Source: Chloroflexota bacterium (GTDB lineage Bacteria; Chloroflexota; Anaerolineae; Anaerolineales; Villigracilaceae). From it: DNA of 17,594 nucleotides. How positions within the stretch are numbered: the first letter of the stretch is position 1; every line of letters starts with the position of its first letter. Positions 14,122 through 17,594 of this stretch are shown here, in pieces. The notes under the pieces were generated by a model. The model saw only the letters and a program-made list of their open reading frames with translations, was not told the origin of the DNA and searched no databases. The stretch lies in contig JAEWVF010000053.1 in NCBI GenBank assembly GCA_023459215.1, forward strand, positions 1-17,594, written 5' to 3'. A program made the position numbers and the translations under genes.

Positions 14122-14964
14122 ATGAAAACTTACCAGATCACCCCCGATGGCGCACGTGAATTAGCCCTGACTGCTACAACTCTTGACGAAGTCAGCCACC
14201 AATTGCCGCAGGGGCTTTACACCACCTTCCGCACTTATTCTGGCGGCACACGTGTGCTTGGTTTGCAAGCCCATCTCGACCGTTTGTATCAGCCATCCAT
14301 TGTCCAAGGCGTAACGCCAGAAGTTTCAGAAACGGAATTGAGAAACTTCCTGGCTGAAACCTGCTCCCGTACCGGCGGCGAGTCGCGACTGCGGCTGACT
14401 CTCGGCGTATCAGACTCACCCGGAGCTGTCTTCGTGACCATCCAGCCGTTTACGCCCCTTGGCGCAGAAATCTACCAGCAGGGCGTGCGCGTTGTCAGCG
14501 CGGAAACAGCCCGCCGAACGCCGCGGCTAAAATCGACCGCGTTTATTGAAGCCAGCGCCGACCTGCGCAAACTGGTGCGGGACGATATCTTCGAAGTCCT
14601 GCTTTGCCGAAACGGAAGCGTACTCGAAGGCATGACCAGCAACTTCTACGTCATCCAGGCCGGGGCGTTGATCACGTCCCGAAGCGGAATCCTGCTCGGG
14701 GTAACGCGTCGCACTCTCATCCGCCTCGCCCGAAAAGCCGGGTTGGAGGTCGAGTACTGCGCCCCTGACCTGGATGAACCTTTCAGCGAAGCCTTCCTGA
14801 CCAGCAGTTCGCGCGGGGTGGTACCCATCGTCGCGATCAATGGAAAGCTGGTGGGGGAGGGCAAAGTGGGTGCCTGGACAAAGACCCTGATTGCGGCTTA
14901 TAACGCTTATGTTGAGAAATATTCACAAGAAATTCAGTTTCGTGAGAATGGCAGGCGACAATGA
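14122..14964 (+). CDS. PLP-dependent aminotransferase class IV
   Basis: A 280-residue fold-type IV PLP enzyme of the branched-chain aminotransferase / D-amino-acid transaminase / aminodeoxychorismate lyase family. The Schiff-base lysine is K137 in PRLKST. The phosphate/cofactor segment LEGMTSNFYV (168-177) and LGVTRRTL (192-199) are present, followed by SSSRGVVPI at 228-236. GLYTTFRTYSGG near the N-terminus fits the substrate-side strand. I chose the ATG at 14122 (MKTYQITPDG), with GGGAG 13 bases before it; in-frame starts at 14110 or 14011 are possible but the first has almost no spacing and the second runs through the MATE leader. Its TGA overlaps the ATG of the phosphofructokinase gene (ATGA), so translation is coupled. 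The family cannot be subdivided safely by eye, so the amino donor is left open. Confidence 0.88.
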   Translation: MKTYQITPDGARELALTATTLDEVSHQLPQGLYTTFRTYSGGTRVLGLQAHLDRLYQPSIVQGVTPEVSETELRNFLAETCSRTGGESRLRLTLGVSDSPGAVFVTIQPFTPLGAEIYQQGVRVVSAETARRTPRLKSTAFIEASADLRKLVRDDIFEVLLCRNGSVLEGMTSNFYVIQAGALITSRSGILLGVTRRTLIRLARKAGLEVEYCAPDLDEPFSEAFLTSSSRGVVPIVAINGKLVGEGKVGAWTKTLIAAYNAYVEKYSQEIQFRENGRRQ

Positions 14965-17189
14965 AACAAAAGAAAATAGCGATCTTTACAAGTGGCGGTG
15001 ATGCGCAAGGGATGAATGCTGCTGTTCGGGCAGTGGTGCGCACAGGGCTGGAACGTGGGGCCGAAGTCTATGCCATTTATGAAGGCTATCAGGGTCTGGT
15101 TGACGGTGGTGAGCGTATCCGCAAGATGGACTGGGATTCGGTCGGCGGAATATTGCAGCTTGGCGGTACCGTAATCGGCACGGCGCGCTCGAAAAAGTTC
15201 ATGACCCGCGATGGCCGTCGTCAGGCCGCCCGCAACCTGATCGAGCATGGCATCAGCGGAATCATTGTCATTGGCGGCGACGGCTCCCTGACTGGCGCGA
15301 ACATTTTTCGACAGGAGTGGCCTTCGTTAGTAGTCGAACTGGTTGAAAGTGGCGCAATTTCTGCCGAGTCGGCGCAGGAATATTCCAACCTGTCTATCGT
15401 TGGGCTGGTTGGCTCGATCGATAACGATTTCCATGGCACCGATATGACCATCGGGGCGGATACTGCGCTGCATCGCATCACCGAAGCGATGGACGCCATC
15501 ACCAGCACTGCGGCCAGCCATCAGCGCACTTTTGTGGTCAAGGTCATGGGCCGCAACTGCGGTTACCTGGCGCTGATGGGGGCGCTGGCCAGCGGAGCCG
15601 ACTGGGTGCTCATCCCTGAAGCGCCGCCGGATGTGGATAACTGGAAGGATGTGATGGCTGAGCGCCTGAAGGCGGGGCGCAAGGCGGGCCGCAGGGATAG
15701 CATTGTCATTCTGGCGGAAGGCGCCCAGGACCGGCACGGAAAATACATCGGCAGCACGGAAGTGCAGCAAGCACTGGAGGAAAGGCTTGGCGAAGAAGTG
15801 CGAGTGACCGTGCTGGGGCACGTTCAGCGCGGTGGACGCCCGAGCGCATTTGACCGCAACCTGGGCACGCTGATGGGTTATGAGGCCATCGAAATCATCC
15901 TGAACGCCCGCCCGGAGGATGAGCCTGTCGTGATCGGGATCAAGAATAATCGCATGACACGCCTGCCTTTGATGGAAAGTGTGCTGAAAACGCAGGCGGT
16001 GGCGCAGGCCATTGCCGAAAAGGATTATGCGCGCGCCATGTCTTTGCGAAGCTCGTCTTTTTCAGATGCGTTCAAAACCTTGCGGACGATGGTACGGGCC
16101 TTGCCGCATCCTGTCGATGCAGGCCAGAAGCACTTTCGAATTGCAGTCCTTAACGCTGGCGCGCCTGCGCCTGGCATGAATACCGCGGCCCGCGCCGCAA
16201 TCCGTTATGGGCTTGACCAGGGTCATGTCATGCTTGGCATCCGTAATGGGTTTGAAGGCCTGGCGAACGGTGAAATAGAAGAAATGAGTTGGATGAGCGT
16301 CAGCGGCTGGGCATCGATGGGCGGCTCTGTCCTGGGAACCAATCGCAAGATTCCCAAGGGCAAAGACTTTTATGGGATGGCGCGCGAGATCGAAAAGAAT
16401 CATATCGATGCGCTTCTGTTCATTGGGGGCTGGACCGCTTACCTGGCAGCGAATGCCATGATGGTCAACCGCGCCAACTTCCCGGCATTTAATATTCCGA
16501 TTGTCTGCCTGCCCGCTTCGATCAACAACAACCTGCCAGGGTCTGAGTTTAGCATCGGGGCCGATACTGCACTGAATAGCATCGTGGACGCTGTCGATAA
16601 GATCAAAATGTCGGCTGGCGCAACCCGGCGCTGCTTCGTGGTTGAGGTGATGGGACATCACTGCGGCTACCTGGCCCTCATGGGTGGTATGGCCACCGGC
16701 GCTGAACGCGTCTACCTGCCTGAAGATGGCGTCTCGCTACGTGACCTGCAAAACGATGTCGAGTTGTTGAAGCGCGGGTTCAAGACCGGCAAGCGGCTGG
16801 GCCTGATGATTCGCAGCGAGCATGCCAATGCTGTTTACACAACATCTTTTATGTGTTCCTTGTTTGAAGAAGAAGGGCACGATCTGTTCGATGTGCGTCC
16901 GGCCATCCTGGGGCATTTGCAGCAGGGCGGCGATCCTTCTCCCTTCGACCGTATCCAGGCCAACCGCCTTGCCTGTTTGTGCGTGGAGGCGCTTGTGGAT
17001 GAATGTTCCCGGGGTGGACTCCAGGTCAGTTTTATTGGAATGCAGGATGGGAAGCTCCAGTTTCATGACATGCGCGATTTCGAGCGCATCATCGATGCCG
17101 AAAATCTGCGGCCAAGGGAGCAGTGGTGGTTGGGTTTGAAACACATTGCAAGTCTGCTGGCGCAGCACGGGCCGTCACAGGGTGCCTGA
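14961..17189 (+). CDS. Tandem (double-length) 6-phosphofructokinase, C-terminal half degenerate
   Basis: A 742-residue protein made of two PFK domains, about 1-375 and 392-742; bacterial PfkA is about 320 residues. The N-terminal half looks active: SGGDAQGMNA (11-20), R76, GGDGS (105-109), SIDND with the catalytic base D154, MGR (196-198) and HVQRGG (287-292). Gly in GGDGS and Gly before SIDND are the residues seen in ATP-using enzymes; PPi enzymes have Asp and Lys there. The C-terminal half keeps the fold (LNAGAPAPGMNTAARA, SIGADTALNS, HCGYLALMGG) but GGDGS is replaced by GGWTA (489-493), the base D by N522 in INNN, and HVQRGG by HLQQGG. This mirrors eukaryotic PFK1, in which the C-terminal half has become an allosteric domain. 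The predicted role is ATP-dependent phosphorylation of fructose 6-phosphate in glycolysis, with effector control by the second half. Its ATG overlaps the aminotransferase stop. Confidence 0.93.
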   Translation: MKQKKIAIFTSGGDAQGMNAAVRAVVRTGLERGAEVYAIYEGYQGLVDGGERIRKMDWDSVGGILQLGGTVIGTARSKKFMTRDGRRQAARNLIEHGISGIIVIGGDGSLTGANIFRQEWPSLVVELVESGAISAESAQEYSNLSIVGLVGSIDNDFHGTDMTIGADTALHRITEAMDAITSTAASHQRTFVVKVMGRNCGYLALMGALASGADWVLIPEAPPDVDNWKDVMAERLKAGRKAGRRDSIVILAEGAQDRHGKYIGSTEVQQALEERLGEEVRVTVLGHVQRGGRPSAFDRNLGTLMGYEAIEIILNARPEDEPVVIGIKNNRMTRLPLMESVLKTQAVAQAIAEKDYARAMSLRSSSFSDAFKTLRTMVRALPHPVDAGQKHFRIAVLNAGAPAPGMNTAARAAIRYGLDQGHVMLGIRNGFEGLANGEIEEMSWMSVSGWASMGGSVLGTNRKIPKGKDFYGMAREIEKNHIDALLFIGGWTAYLAANAMMVNRANFPAFNIPIVCLPASINNNLPGSEFSIGADTALNSIVDAVDKIKMSAGATRRCFVVEVMGHHCGYLALMGGMATGAERVYLPEDGVSLRDLQNDVELLKRGFKTGKRLGLMIRSEHANAVYTTSFMCSLFEEEGHDLFDVRPAILGHLQQGGDPSPFDRIQANRLACLCVEALVDECSRGGLQVSFIGMQDGKLQFHDMRDFERIIDAENLRPREQWWLGLKHIASLLAQHGPSQGA

Positions 17190-17245
17190 GCGGGCTGGTT
17201 GCCTTGAAACCAATATCAACACGTTGAAAGAGATTTGAGAGAAAA

Positions 17246-17594
17246 ATGTTTCAAATATCGGATATCTGGAAAAACATTTACCCACAGGCGCATGCCGGTG
17301 TACTGGTAATGCGCGGCGTAATCAACCCGCCGCACCATGCCGGGCTGGAACTGCAAAAAACGATGCTCGAGGAGCAAATCCGCGCCCGTTTTGCCGGCCA
17401 GGAACGTCCGCAGATTGGGCAAAACCCCGTGCTGCAAGCCTACGAGGCCTACTACAAACAGTTCAAAAAAACATATCACGTGCAACTGCAACTGGAATCG
17501 ATGCTGCTTAAGGGCAAATCGATTCCGAGTGTGGCGGCCCTGGTCGAGGCAATGTTCATGGCCGAGATGGATGACCTGCTGCTGACCGCCGGCC
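17246..17594 (+). CDS. B3/B4 domain-containing protein (partial, cut by window end)
   Basis: The first 116 residues are visible; the gene runs off the right edge. The pattern QAYEAYYKQFKKTYHVQLQLESML, then KGKSIPSVAALVEAMFMAEM, matches stand-alone proteins with the B3/B4 domain of the phenylalanyl-tRNA synthetase beta chain (the R/K-F-x-KTY and SIPSVAALVEA segments). In PheT this domain takes part in editing and tRNA contact; the function of free-standing relatives is uncertain. The start ATG at 17246 has only a weak GAGAG upstream. It lies 56 bp after the phosphofructokinase gene with no terminator between, so cotranscription is possible. Confidence 0.8.
   Translation, partial: MFQISDIWKNIYPQAHAGVLVMRGVINPPHHAGLELQKTMLEEQIRARFAGQERPQIGQNPVLQAYEAYYKQFKKTYHVQLQLESMLLKGKSIPSVAALVEAMFMAEMDDLLLTAG

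Noticed and set aside
17190..17245. Terminator after the phosphofructokinase gene
   Set aside because: Only a 5-bp TGGTT/AACCA pairing without a T-run is seen.
17216..17491. 91-codon - strand open frame at the right end
   Set aside because: It lies opposite the B3/B4-domain gene, whose + strand translation matches a known family.

Overview
The window looks like chromosomal DNA of a moderately GC-rich, free-living bacterium, most likely a Chloroflexota member of the Anaerolineae type. This is inferred from overall gene style: a tandem phosphofructokinase, a MacB-type exporter with a lipoprotein adaptor but no outer-membrane channel, an S23-type four-helix-bundle gene and dispersed TTGTCATTTCGAG hairpins. 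No rRNA or marker gene is present to settle it. I see no tRNA, rRNA or CRISPR array.

Layout. 1-313: a dispersed hairpin repeat abuts a 5'-truncated DUF559 endonuclease-like remnant. 367-1606 (+): a small membrane protein joining a stomatin-like head to an NfeD-like OB domain, then an aldo/keto reductase, closed by a terminator that works in both directions. 1690-6767 (-): an export operon read from right to left as permease, permease, ATPase, lipoprotein adaptor, MgtC-like protein. It starts from a near-consensus promoter whose -10 and spacer are covered by a palindromic operator, and it carries an inverted pair of REP-like repeats internally. 6942-11320 (-): a heterodimeric multidrug-type ABC exporter. 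Its leader encodes a 30-residue peptide followed by a strong intrinsic terminator ahead of the first exporter gene. The two half-transporter genes are separated by a compact cassette: an S23/four-helix-bundle gene bounded by inverted arrays of a 7-bp unit. 11343-12551 (+): a divergent orphan substrate-binding lipoprotein. 12615-14097 (-): a MATE exporter with a two-hairpin leader. 14122-17189 (+): a class IV aminotransferase translationally coupled to a double-length phosphofructokinase. 17246-end (+): the start of a B3/B4-domain protein.

The central 12 kb is rich in export functions (MacB/LolCDE type, BmrCD/TM287-288 type, MATE), and all three systems show regulatory structure upstream: an operator, a leader-peptide attenuator and a hairpin leader. 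The two most unusual items are the leader-peptide/terminator arrangement at 11078-11319 and the repeat-bounded four-helix-bundle cassette at 8778-9243.
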